A stretch of 26,858 nucleotides of DNA. Origin: Dolichospermum compactum NIES-806. GTDB taxonomy: Bacteria > Cyanobacteriota > Cyanobacteriia > Cyanobacteriales > Nostocaceae. This document shows, piece after piece, positions 1 to 7,283 of this stretch. The stretch covers positions 558,384-585,241 of the forward strand of contig NZ_AP018316.1 of assembly GCF_002368115.1 (NCBI RefSeq), in the 5' to 3' direction. Positions within the stretch are counted from its first letter, which is position 1; each line of letters begins with the position of its first letter. Below the pieces are notes generated by a model. The model did not search any database and was not told the origin of the DNA. It worked only from the letters and a program-made list of their open reading frames with translations. The position numbers and the translations under genes were made by a program.

Positions 1-1173
1 TTTCTTGTCCTTCATTTCGGTTTCGGTAGCTGCACCAACTTTAACTACAGCTACACCACCGGACAATTTAGCCAAACGCTCTTGGAGTTTTTCTTTGTCG
101 TAGGAAGATTCGGTTTCTTCCATCTGACGACGGATTTGTTCGCAACGAGCTTTGACACCAGCTTCATTACCTTCAGCCACAATTGTGGTGCTGTCTTTGG
201 TAATGGTAATGCGACGAGCTTTACCTAAGCTTTCTAGCTTGGTTGTGTCTAGTTTCAAACCAGCGTCTTCGGTGACAAGTTGACCACCAGTTAAGACAGC
301 GATATCTTCTAGCATAGCTTTACGGCGATCGCCAAAACCAGGAGCTTTTACAGCAGCCACGTTGAGGACACCGCGTAAACGGTTAACTACCAAGGTTGCC
401 AAAGCTTCTTTTTCGATGTCTTCAGCAATAATTACTAAAGGACGACCGGAACGAGCTACTTGTTCGAGGACAGGAACTAAATCTTGTACCAAAGCAATCT
501 TCTTGTCGGTTAACAAGATGAAAGGCTCATCAAAAACGGTTTCCATCCGTTCTGCATCGGTAGCGAAGTAAGGAGAAATATAACCCTTATCAAAGCGCAT
601 CCCTTCGGTGATTTCTAATTCTGTGGTCATAGACTTCCCTTCTTCTAGGGAAATTACGCCTTCTTTGCCCACCTTGTCCATAGCTTGAGCAATCATGCTA
701 CCGACTTCTTCATCGTTACCAGCAGAAATTGCTGCAACTTGTGCAATCGCCTTAGAATCTTCTACAGGGCGAGCGTGTTCAGCAATTCTTTCTACTAAAA
801 ACGCAGATGCTTTATCAATACCGCGCTTCAATAAAATTGCATTAGCACCGGCTGCAACGTTCCGCAAGCCCTCTTTAACGATAGCATGAGCCAAAACGGT
901 AGCTGTGGTTGTACCATCACCAGCAGCGTCATTGGTTTTAGAAGCAGCTTGACGAATTAGAGCTACACCAGTATTTTCGATATGGTCTTCTAATTCAATT
1001 TCTTTAGCGATGGTGACACCATCATTCACGATTTGTGGTGCGCCGAATTTCTTCTCTAGAACCACGTTACGACCCTTTGGACCAAGGGTAACAGCTACAG
1101 CTTCAGCCAGAATATCAATACCACGCTCTAGAGCGCGACGGGCGTTTTCGTTGTAAATAATGCGCTTTGCCAT
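1..1173 (-). CDS. groEL: 60-kDa chaperonin GroEL (partial, C-terminus outside window)
   Basis: The open frame on the minus strand starts at ATG 1173-1171 (MAKRIIYNENARRALERG) and runs off the left edge, giving the first 391 residues of about 540. GroEL is the cytoplasmic ATP-driven folding chamber that works with GroES. The N-terminal equatorial domain shows the ATP-site block TLGPKGRNV and the DGTTTATVLA segment. These are followed by the intermediate and apical domains, with the TDKK and VAAVKAPGFGDRR blocks. It lies 103 bp downstream of groES on the same strand, so the two form a groESL operon under the CIRCE element at 1607-1633. Being operon-linked, it is the GroEL1-type copy; cyanobacteria usually have a second solitary groEL2 elsewhere. 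The family assignment is certain and the paralogue name is inferred from context. Confidence 0.97.
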   Translation of the reverse strand, partial: MAKRIIYNENARRALERGIDILAEAVAVTLGPKGRNVVLEKKFGAPQIVNDGVTIAKEIELEDHIENTGVALIRQAASKTNDAAGDGTTTATVLAHAIVKEGLRNVAAGANAILLKRGIDKASAFLVERIAEHARPVEDSKAIAQVAAISAGNDEEVGSMIAQAMDKVGKEGVISLEEGKSMTTELEITEGMRFDKGYISPYFATDAERMETVFDEPFILLTDKKIALVQDLVPVLEQVARSGRPLVIIAEDIEKEALATLVVNRLRGVLNVAAVKAPGFGDRRKAMLEDIAVLTGGQLVTEDAGLKLDTTKLESLGKARRITITKDSTTIVAEGNEAGVKARCEQIRRQMEETESSYDKEKLQERLAKLSGGVAVVKVGAATETEMKDKK

Positions 1174-1276
1174 AATAAGTCTAAATCCCGGTAGTAAATT
1201 AATTAAATTTTGCGAAAAATCGGTGAGTGGTGAACAGGTAATTAGGAAAAACTCCTTACCTATCAACCAATCCCAA

Positions 1277-1588
1277 TTAGTTAACGATCGCTAAAATGTC
1301 TTTTTCAGAAAGGAGTACATACTCATCTGTACCCAACTTGATATCAGTGCCAGCGTACTTGGAGTACAACACTTTATCGCCAACATTAATATCCATTGTT
1401 TGACGAGTACCGTCGTCATTGCGCTTGCCAGGTCCAACAGCGGCGATTTCGCCTACTTGGGGTTTTTCCTGAGCATTATCGGGCAAATACAAACCGCCTG
1501 CGGTTTTTTCTTGAGGGGCACTCACTTTGATGAAAACGCGATCGCCCAGGGGCTTAACGGTGGAAACGCTTAGAGATACAGCTGCCAT
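1277..1588 (-). CDS. groES: 10-kDa co-chaperonin GroES
   Basis: The protein has 103 residues, the normal cyanobacterial GroES length. It begins MAAVSLSVSTVKPLGDRVFIK, with a short extension before the conserved KPLGDRV block. The mobile-loop region follows (residues about 22-37, KVSAPQEKTAGGLYLPD), and then the conserved VGEIAAVGPG and GDKVLYSKYAGT segments. It caps the GroEL cavity during folding. The start at 1588 is the only Met that gives the normal N-terminus. No strong Shine-Dalgarno is visible, since the leader is AT-rich. It is the first gene of the groESL operon. Upstream lies a perfect CIRCE operator, so heat induction through HrcA is expected. The adjacent Rre1-type regulator may add a second layer of control. 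Confidence 0.97.
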   Translation of the reverse strand: MAAVSLSVSTVKPLGDRVFIKVSAPQEKTAGGLYLPDNAQEKPQVGEIAAVGPGKRNDDGTRQTMDINVGDKVLYSKYAGTDIKLGTDEYVLLSEKDILAIVN

Positions 1589-1600
1589 ACAAAATTTTTT

Positions 1601-1639
1601 GCTAAATTAGCACTCTCGACTCATGAGTGCTAATTTAGC
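1601..1639 (-). promoter_or_regulatory. CIRCE operator (HrcA site), extended inverted repeat
   Basis: Positions 1607-1633 match the CIRCE consensus TTAGCACTC-N9-GAGTGCTAA with no mismatch. The symmetry continues for six more bases on each side, so the complete arms are 15 bp (1601-1615 and 1625-1639) around a 9-nt spacer. The element ends 12 bp upstream of the groES start. CIRCE binds the HrcA repressor, which loses activity on heat stress. Confidence 0.95.
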
Positions 1640-1661
1640 TTTATCTGGGACTCAATAGCAA
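1632..1661 (-). promoter_or_regulatory. Putative sigma-70 promoter of groESL
   Basis: On the minus strand, TTGCTA (1661-1656) and TAAATT (1637-1632) are separated by 18 bp and resemble -35 and -10 hexamers. The -10 lies inside the outer arm of the extended CIRCE repeat, so a bound repressor would block RNA polymerase. This is assigned by eye only; no start site is known here. Confidence 0.4.
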
Positions 1662-1888
1662 TCATGGCTTGTGTACGGGTTTCCGAACTAAGATTAGGGT
1701 GGCGATACTTAAGTGCAAATATCCAATTATTTTAGTTGTCAGGGTTTGTTGCGTAAGTAATGAATATTTTGATATGGACAACTTTATTTGCAAACTTGGG
1801 AAATTGTTATAGAACTGTAATCAGGGATCTACTCAATGAGTAACATCACAAATATCCACAAACAGTCGTCTCATCCCTAAAACTACTA

Positions 1889-1942
1889 GGGAACAGGGAA
1901 CAGGGAACAGGGAACAGGTGAGATTACCAATTACCAATTACC
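1889..1942. repeat. Short tandem heptanucleotide repeats (STRR type)
   Basis: Four perfect tandem copies of GGGAACA occupy 1889-1916. They are followed at 1924-1942 by two and a half copies of TTACCAA. Such 7-mer tandem repeats are characteristic of heterocystous cyanobacteria. The complementary TGTTCCC array occurs at 14219-14239. Confidence 0.85.
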
Positions 1943-2013
1943 TATTGCCCAAAACAGATAAATGCTCAATTCTGTTACAAATCGGCTAGTCTAGAACTTG
2001 GTAATGCTGTTAA

Positions 2014-2217
2014 CAAGGACTGGGAGAGCGATCAACCCATCAGTTAACACATAGTTATTCCATAGGCATCTTCACAGCCCAAGTCAAAAACTTGCGTGTT
2101 TGTTGTTCTAGAACGATAATAGTAGTTTACCTAGATGGGGTCTGGTATCGCCAATTAAATCCAGAAGTCATTAGAGTAGGTCATCCAAGACCAGTAGATT
2201 GGCAACGAGTATGGTGA
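2014..2217 (+). pseudogene. Possible C-terminal gene remnant
   Basis: The frame is open from 2014 to the TGA at 2215-2217 and has no suitable start codon. The last 30 or so residues (VVYLDGVWYRQLNPEV, then IRVGHPRPVDWQRVW) have a protein-like composition, with regular aromatic and proline spacing, while the first part looks random. I do not recognise the family. It could be the tail of a gene whose 5' part was lost, or chance. Confidence 0.25.
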
Positions 2218-2619
2218 GGAAATCTATATTTTTAACCCATGCTTGGCCAAAACATTCCCCGGTTGATTTTGAACCTCCAAATAGAGGCTTCACATCCGAA
2301 GGATAAGTAAAGCAGCAGTATACCAATGAAAGTGCGGGCGAGTTTTGAGCTAGGGTCGTCTTGAAAAAATACTGACTTGTGATCCACAAGGACAATAATT
2401 TTATCAGGGTTTTTAGCCGGCAACTTTCAAATGGATCTATAATAGCGCATTATAAAGACTACTGCTATACGTATCCTTACTAGACTTTTTCCATTCACTT
2501 GCAAGTCTGTTGAAAGTAACTAACACTTTTAAGACTTCGGGGAGTTAAAGTAAGTTAAGTGGGAAAAAAGACAACATCCAAAGTCATCCACCATACGGGA
2601 TAACTATATCAATACCTTA

Positions 2620-3297
2620 ATGGATCGAAGCGCGAGAAGTGCCACTGTTATGAAAGAACCCAGCATGAAAGACCACAAACGACTTCTACTTATTGATGAT
2701 GACCCTAACCTCATCTTGCTGGTGAAGGATTACTTAGAGTTCCGGGGCTACGAAGTCATCACGGCTGCAAATGGCTCAGAAGCTCTGGATCTTCTCGAAA
2801 CCGAAGTTCCAGATATGATCATCTGTGACGTGATGATGCCGGAAATGGACGGATACACTTTTGTCGAAGAAGTCCGCAAGACTGAACGAACTAGTTGGAT
2901 TCCCGTTCTTTTCCTCTCAGCTAAAGGTCAAAGTGCAGACCGAGTTAAGGGGTTAAATAAAGGTGCTGACGTATATATGATCAAGCCCTTTGAACCTGAA
3001 GAACTCGTAGCACAAGTAGAATCCTCACTCAAGCAAACTGTGCGTTGGAAAGAACATCAAACCAAGGGCGGGGACAACGGTTCTCGTATCCAAGTTCCTT
3101 TCGATGTCCAGTTAACCCCAACAGAACTGAAAGTAGTCCAGTTCGTCGCTAGGGGTTTAGCAAACCGCGAAATTGCTGAAGAATTAAATGTCAGTCAGCG
3201 GACTGTTGAAAGCCATGTGTCCAATATGTTGGGCAAAACCAATCTCCACAACCGTACTGAATTAGCACGTTGGGCGATTGAAAATCAAATGGCTTAA
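2620..3297 (+). CDS. NarL-type response regulator, Rre1/Ycf29 family
   Basis: This is a two-domain transcription factor. The receiver domain spans residues about 21-138, with acidic pocket D26-D28, phosphoacceptor D70 (IICDVMMPEMDG), S100 and K122. A LuxR/NarL helix-turn-helix follows at about 164-222 (LTPTELKVVQFVARG, then REIAEELNVSQRTVESHV). The near-invariant sequence identifies the cyanobacterial Rre1 (Slr1783) group, whose plastid relative is Ycf29. In Synechocystis, Rre1 with Hik34 or Hik2 controls heat, salt and osmotic genes including groESL1 and hspA, which makes its position next to groESL notable. Start choice is uncertain: ATG codons at 2620, 2650 and 2665 are all in frame. The receiver domain begins just after MKDHK (2665), so the first 15 residues may not be translated. 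A single gene; no cognate histidine kinase is visible. Confidence 0.9.
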   Translation: MDRSARSATVMKEPSMKDHKRLLLIDDDPNLILLVKDYLEFRGYEVITAANGSEALDLLETEVPDMIICDVMMPEMDGYTFVEEVRKTERTSWIPVLFLSAKGQSADRVKGLNKGADVYMIKPFEPEELVAQVESSLKQTVRWKEHQTKGGDNGSRIQVPFDVQLTPTELKVVQFVARGLANREIAEELNVSQRTVESHVSNMLGKTNLHNRTELARWAIENQMA

Positions 3298-3301
3298 ACA
3301 A

Positions 3302-3330
3302 TTTTAGATTTTGGATTTTGGATTTTGGAT
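3302..3330 (+). repeat. GATTTTGGATT-type repeat, left half
   Basis: Immediately after the regulator stop codon lies an AT-rich run built from GATTTTGGATT units. It matches the left side of the fuller copies at 16881-17034 and 20836-20936. No right half is obvious here. Confidence 0.65.
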
Positions 3331-3382
3331 TATTTATCTAAGGTCTAAAGTCCGAAATTTATCATCGTGGATTGGGAAGAAA

Positions 3383-3526
3383 TTACACTGGAGTCAGAAA
3401 ATCTACATCTTCATAAAGTTGCGTCATTGTTCCCGCAAAATTAATGTTGTGTAATTGAAATGAAGTTTCTGTTCCCACATAAGACTGTAATACACAAAGT
3501 CCAGCTTCAATCCCATATTCCGCACT
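3383..3526 (-). pseudogene. C-terminal remnant of an unidentified gene
   Basis: On the minus strand, codons from 3526 down to the TAA at 3385-3383 read AEYGIEAGLCVLQSYVG, then TETSFQLHNINFAGTM, then TQLYEDVDFLTPV-stop. Both composition and codon use look genuine. A stop codon (3529-3527) and the edge of an inverted-repeat element lie directly upstream, so the N-terminal part is gone. I do not recognise the family. Confidence 0.45.
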
Positions 3527-3681
3527 TCACAATGTAGTATCCATCTTTTCAAGAATTATTCCTAACAAGGGTTAAATTGTTCAATATTAATACCTAAAAT
3601 GATGGATAAAATATGTGTTTTATTAAACGATAAAAAATAAAATTATGGAAATATTCACGTATTACAAAATGAAGTGCGGAA
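3518..3681. mobile_element. Possible MITE-like element with 12-bp terminal inverted repeats
   Basis: TTCCGCACTTCA at 3518-3529 and its exact reverse complement TGAAGTGCGGAA at 3670-3681 enclose about 140 bp of AT-rich, non-coding sequence. Size, terminal symmetry and position (interrupting a coding remnant) fit a miniature inverted-repeat element. No target-site duplication is visible, so decay or chance cannot be excluded. Confidence 0.4.
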
Positions 3682-3863
3682 AGCGGGTTCAATTTCTCGG
3701 TTTTTTCATATTAATTAAAATATATTCTTGTAAAGTTTCTATAAATCTATTTAATACTGACAAGAGGACTTTTTAAACATCCTCTAAATTAGGCATATAC
3801 AATAAATTATAGAACCAAAAAATTAGTTTATACTCAACACGGCTTAATTATTCGATTCTATCG

Positions 3864-3892
3864 GTAGGGATTTAGCACTGCTAAACCCCTAC
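3864..3892. repeat. Hairpin repeat GTAGGGATTTAGC/GCTAAACCCCTAC
   Basis: Two 13-bp arms with one mismatch surround a 3-nt loop. The motif resembles the GTAGGGGTTTAGC-type hairpin repeats common in Nostocales intergenic DNA. It lies 3' of the minus-strand permease gene (ends at 3985) and could also act in transcript ending, though no T-tract follows. Confidence 0.55.
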
Positions 3893-3984
3893 ACATACAG
3901 GTTTTTCGTAATCTTATAAAAGTCCATTTCCCAACCGTGTTTAGTTTAATTAAATCAAGTTGCAGAATTAAATGAAAAGTTATT

Positions 3985-4725
3985 TTACCAAAAAAGTAAT
4001 AATTCTCGTTGCTGCCATAAAATCAGGATACCACTGAACATAACAAAGGATATAACCAGTTGCCGGAATTGTTTTTCACTGATTTTCTGGAGAACTAAAT
4101 GTCCCAACCAGTTACCAGGTAAAGCAGCTAAACCAAGGACAATTCCATAACCAATATATGGTAATTTGAAAGCACCAAAAAAACCATAGACAACAACTTT
4201 AACTAGATGAACAATTACTCGATTTGTTGCCTGAGTTGCTAGTAATTCTTCTTTTTGTAAGCCATAGTTAATATAAAGTGGAGCTAATACAGGACCCATA
4301 CTCCCTATCAAACCAGAGAAAAAAGCATAAACAAAACCTGTTGGAAGAAAATACCAAGCTTTGACTGGGAAAGATTTTTCTTCATTCTTGAAAAAGTAAC
4401 TAGCTGCCGAAAAAATCAGAAATATGGCAACTAAAATACTTAACCAATCTAATTTAAGTTTTGTCAGTGTAAAAGCTCCTAAAATTCCGCCGAAGATTGC
4501 TCCGGGTAACTCCCATTTAACGATATCCCAATTAATTTTTTGCCAATACACAAATACTCGTTCACTGTTACCAAATATGCCACTAATAGTAATAACAGGT
4601 GCAATAGCTATGGCTCCTAAAAATGTCCCAACGATGGGCATGAGAATTAATGAACTCCCACCACCTGCTAGTAAACTGATAAACCAGCCAATAATGCCAG
4701 CTAATGCCAACCAAAATATTGTCAT
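3985..4725 (-). CDS. TSUP-family (TauE/SafE) membrane permease
   Basis: This 246-residue hydrophobic protein has about seven to eight predicted membrane segments. It carries the TSUP hallmark glycine-rich blocks in each half: LLAGGGSSLILMP near residues 18-30 and FFSGLIGSMGPVLAP near 135-150. TSUP proteins move small organic or sulfur-containing anions (sulfite, sulfoacetate and similar) across the inner membrane; the substrate cannot be read from sequence. It is transcribed divergently from ureD, with a 63-bp gap holding both promoters. A second, longer TSUP gene lies on the other side of the urease genes (10137-10973); the two are only distantly similar. A link to nitrogen or urea metabolism is only suggested by position. 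Confidence 0.85.
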   Translation of the reverse strand: MTIFWLALAGIIGWFISLLAGGGSSLILMPIVGTFLGAIAIAPVITISGIFGNSERVFVYWQKINWDIVKWELPGAIFGGILGAFTLTKLKLDWLSILVAIFLIFSAASYFFKNEEKSFPVKAWYFLPTGFVYAFFSGLIGSMGPVLAPLYINYGLQKEELLATQATNRVIVHLVKVVVYGFFGAFKLPYIGYGIVLGLAALPGNWLGHLVLQKISEKQFRQLVISFVMFSGILILWQQRELLLFW

Positions 4726-4788
4726 AAATTGTTGAATAATATGTTAAACCGGATAAATCAGGTGCTTAATTTTTACTCTACCCTATAA

Positions 4789-5628
4789 ATGATTGATAAC
4801 TCTCAGACGATACAAGGTTGGCATGGTCAACTTAACCTAGTCTATGGTCATCGCCAAGATTCCACTCAGTTAATTTATAACCACCATCAAGCCCCATTTA
4901 AGGTACAACGCCCTTTTTACCCGGAAGGACAAGAAATTTGCCATAGTGTGATTTTACATACTGCTGGGGGGATTGTGGGGGGTGATCGCCTATCCTCTGA
5001 TATTCACCTCCAACCCGATACAAACGCTTTGATTACTACAGCCGCTGCTGGTAAAATATACCGTAGTAATGGCTTACCAGCAAGACAAACCGTAAATATC
5101 CAAGTTGATACTCATGCTTGTTTAGAATATTTACCCCAAGAAACGATTTTATTTAATGGTGGGATTTATCGGCAAGATTTACGGGTAGAACTAGCTACGG
5201 ATGCCAGTTATTTAGCTTGGGAAATTACACGGTTTGGACGGAGTGCTAGGGGTGAAAAATTTGTACAGGGAGAAATGCGATCGCACACGGAAATTTGGCA
5301 AAATGGGATGCCATTATGGATTGATAGACAAATCGTTCCCGGTAGCGAAAAAGTGTTTCACAGTCCTCATGGTTTAAGAGAAAATCCCGTTGTTGGTAGT
5401 TTTATTGGCGTTGGTTTTCCCATATCCCCAGAAATCATCAATCAAGCACGTTCTTTAATTATTCAAAACTCTGATGCTGGGGTAACTCGCTTACAACATG
5501 GATTTTTGTGCCGATATCGTGGTAATTCTACATCAGAAGTCAGAAGTTGGTTTACAAATATTTGGCAAATATTACGAGTATCTTGTCTAAATCGTGGTAA
5601 TTGTATTCCTAGAGTATGGCAAATATAG
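4789..5628 (+). CDS. ureD: Urease accessory protein UreD
   Basis: UreD (UreH) is a scaffold that binds apo-urease and, with UreF and UreG, helps insert nickel and carbon dioxide into the active site. The 279-residue length is normal for cyanobacteria. Characteristic blocks are ILHTAGGIVGGDRL (about 51-64), ITTAAAGKIYRS (about 81-92), QETILFNGG and the C-terminal LQHGFLCRYRGNSTSEV, ending in CIPRVW. It is the first gene of the cluster, followed by ureA after a repeat-containing gap of 118 bp. The start ATG 4789 follows a short AT-rich leader with no clear Shine-Dalgarno. UreE, UreF and UreG are not in this window and must be encoded elsewhere. Confidence 0.95.
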   Translation: MIDNSQTIQGWHGQLNLVYGHRQDSTQLIYNHHQAPFKVQRPFYPEGQEICHSVILHTAGGIVGGDRLSSDIHLQPDTNALITTAAAGKIYRSNGLPARQTVNIQVDTHACLEYLPQETILFNGGIYRQDLRVELATDASYLAWEITRFGRSARGEKFVQGEMRSHTEIWQNGMPLWIDRQIVPGSEKVFHSPHGLRENPVVGSFIGVGFPISPEIINQARSLIIQNSDAGVTRLQHGFLCRYRGNSTSEVRSWFTNIWQILRVSCLNRGNCIPRVWQI

Positions 5629-5639
5629 AACAAAAGACC

Positions 5640-5710
5640 GAGATCCCCAACTTCTGATATTATATTAATTAATAATTTATTTGCAAAATTAACAAGAAGT
5701 CGGGTATCTT
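5640..5710. repeat. Imperfect inverted repeat in the ureD-ureA gap
   Basis: GAGATCCCCAACTTCT (5640-5655) pairs with AGAAGTCGGGTATCTT (5695-5710) at 13 of 16 positions, around 39 bp of AT-rich sequence. It resembles the dispersed GATCCCCGACTTCTT repeats of cyanobacteria. It sits between ureD and the ureA ribosome site and may modulate readthrough. Confidence 0.5.
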
Positions 5711-5746
5711 AATTATTCAATTTTGGCAAATTTACAGGAGAAAAAC

Positions 5747-6049
5747 GTGCAGCTTACACCTCAAGAAAAAGATAAATTATTAATTTTCACCGCTGCTTTA
5801 GTCGCAGAGAGACGCAAAAACCGAGGTTTAAAATTAAATTATCCCGAAGCAATTGCCTTTATTTCTGCGGCGATTTTGGAAGGGGCAAGAGATGGTCAAA
5901 CTGTAGCAAATTTGATGAGTTACGGCACAACATTATTAACTCGTGATGATGTCATGGAAGGGATTCCCGAAATGATTCATGATGTTCAAGTAGAAGCCAC
6001 ATTTCCTGATGGGACAAAGTTGGTAACTGTACATAATCCAATTCGTTAG
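5747..6049 (+). CDS. ureA: Urease gamma subunit UreA
   Basis: UreA is the small structural subunit of the nickel urease trimer of UreA-UreB-UreC. It is translated from GTG 5747 (protein MQLTPQEKDKLLIFTAALVA). An in-frame TTG at 5723 would add eight residues. GTG is preferred because CAGGAG lies seven bases upstream and because the family N-terminus is MQLTPQE. The resulting 100 residues equal the usual length. Conserved blocks include ERRKNRGLKLNYPEAIA, GARDGQTVANLM and the C-terminal PEMIHDVQVEATFPDGTKLVTVHNPI. The next urease subunit gene, ureB, is displaced by 1.9 kb because two unrelated genes lie between. Confidence 0.96.
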   Translation: MQLTPQEKDKLLIFTAALVAERRKNRGLKLNYPEAIAFISAAILEGARDGQTVANLMSYGTTLLTRDDVMEGIPEMIHDVQVEATFPDGTKLVTVHNPIR

Positions 6050-6092
6050 AAAAGATTAAAATAGGAGAAATTACAAATCAAGTAAAAACGAT

Positions 6093-7283
6093 ATGAGATT
6101 AAAATCAGTTAATATCCAAGGTTATCGCCCTTTCAAAAATTTTCAAGCACCATTACAACCACTAGAAATTATTGTTGGTGCTAATGGTGCAGGGAAATCA
6201 AGTTTTTTTGAATTTCTCAAATTTTTGCGAGATAGTCTTTATTATGAGATCCCACCAGAAATTATTTCTGGTTCTATTGGTCAGCAGATTTTTCATATTC
6301 CAGGGCCAGCTAAGTTTGAATGGGATATAGAAATTGATACAGGTCGTCCAATTGGTATTAGATATCTAGGAGAACTTATGGGTCCGGTTGGTCGAACTCA
6401 AGTTTCCTATGAAAGAGTAGAATCATCTAAACCTTTTAGTGATAGATACAGTAGTCCATACATATATATGGATATTCAAGGTAATAAAGGTGTAATTAGA
6501 GAACCTGGCGAAAAAGGATTTACAACATTAACATCAGATAAATTAACACAAGATATTGCTTTAAAGCGTTCTAATCAACTGACTCTAAATACAATGACAA
6601 ATCCATCACTGGAAGCTTTATATAACTTACGTGAATATATTCGTGATTGGAGGTTTTATAGTTCTTTCAACATAGCAAATCAGAAAATTCGTCAATCAGT
6701 TCCCATTGAACAAGAACCAATTTTACATGAAAATGCACGTAATTTAAGTTCAGTTCTTTTTTCTTTAATGACTGAACATAGACCAGCATTTGATGAATTG
6801 CAACAACATTTACGTTCTGTAATTCCTGGTTTTAAAGGTTTAACAGTAAAAGCACGTGGTGGACCAGGAGAAGTTATAGCTTTTTGGCAAGAATCAGGTG
6901 TTGAGGATGAGTTAAGTCTTGCTGACTTATCAGATGGAATTTTGCGGTTAATTTGTTGGATTTGTTTATGTGTACACCCGAATCCACCATCTTTAATTTG
7001 TATAGATGAGCCAGACCAAGGTGTTCATCCTCGTACATTACCTGTTTTGGCTGCTTTATTTGAAAAAGCCTCTGAACGCACTCAAATTTTATTAGCAACG
7101 CATTCATCTTATTTCCTGACACAGTTTGATATTTCTCAAATTGCTGTCCTCAGAAAAGAAAAAGGGGAAGCAAAATTTATTAAACCTGGAAATTCTCCGG
7201 TATTAATTGATATGCTTGATGATTTTGGTGCAGATGAATTAGAACAATTACACCGTAGCGATGAATTAGAGAGACTTCCATGA
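6093..7283 (+). CDS. AAA/ABC-type ATPase of an ATPase-DUF4276 pair, inserted in the urease operon
   Basis: The protein has 396 residues and belongs to the RecF/SMC-like AAA_15/AAA_21 group (COG4637/OLD-like). Walker A GANGAGKSS is at 29-37, the ABC signature LADLSDG at 276-282, Walker B LICIDEPD at 301-308, and the switch histidine in LLATHSS at 333-339. The middle region (about 60-240) is the variable insert that replaces a long coiled coil. Its stop overlaps the next start by 4 bp (ATGA), so the two are translationally coupled. Similar ATPases paired with a Toprim-type protein occur in phage-defence systems such as OLD/Gabija and PARIS. A defence role here is inference. It starts 43 bp after ureA and is an insertion relative to the usual ureA-ureB order. 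Its codon use is AT-rich, like the neighbouring genes. Confidence 0.88.
   Translation: MRLKSVNIQGYRPFKNFQAPLQPLEIIVGANGAGKSSFFEFLKFLRDSLYYEIPPEIISGSIGQQIFHIPGPAKFEWDIEIDTGRPIGIRYLGELMGPVGRTQVSYERVESSKPFSDRYSSPYIYMDIQGNKGVIREPGEKGFTTLTSDKLTQDIALKRSNQLTLNTMTNPSLEALYNLREYIRDWRFYSSFNIANQKIRQSVPIEQEPILHENARNLSSVLFSLMTEHRPAFDELQQHLRSVIPGFKGLTVKARGGPGEVIAFWQESGVEDELSLADLSDGILRLICWICLCVHPNPPSLICIDEPDQGVHPRTLPVLAALFEKASERTQILLATHSSYFLTQFDISQIAVLRKEKGEAKFIKPGNSPVLIDMLDDFGADELEQLHRSDELERLP

Larger units (their letters stand above)
1662..2613. other. Gene-poor stretch between groESL and the response regulator
   Basis: No convincing intact gene lies here. The stretch contains heptanucleotide repeats (1889-1942) and an open frame without a good start that reads like the C-terminal end of a protein (2014-2217). 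Two overlapping minus-strand frames (2171-2423) look like noise or decay. About 200 bp of AT-rich sequence ahead of the regulator gene probably holds its promoter and leader. Confidence 0.5.
3301..3984. other. Intergenic stretch with gene remnant and repeats
   Basis: No intact gene. From left to right it contains a GATTTTGGATT repeat, a minus-strand coding remnant (3383-3526), a 164-bp AT-rich segment bounded by 12-bp inverted repeats (3518-3681), and a hairpin repeat (3864-3892) inside a larger inverted pair AACACGG/CCGTGTT (3837-3843 and 3936-3942). Confidence 0.6.

Noticed and set aside
362..889. Plus-strand open frames over groEL
   Set aside because: They are antisense to a certain groEL reading frame and have low-complexity Ser/Thr composition.
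1889..1942. Repeats as a CRISPR array
   Set aside because: The units are 7 bp and contiguous with no spacers; they are STRR repeats.
2171..2423. Two overlapping minus-strand frames of 63 and 74 codons
   Set aside because: No ribosome site, no recognised motif and mutual overlap; at best a decayed gene.
4424..4735. Plus-strand 103-codon frame over the TSUP gene
   Set aside because: Antisense to a clear membrane permease; no independent support.
4789..5628. UreD suspected to be truncated
   Set aside because: The C-terminal FLCRYRGNSTSEV and CIPRVW blocks are the normal family end, so it is complete.
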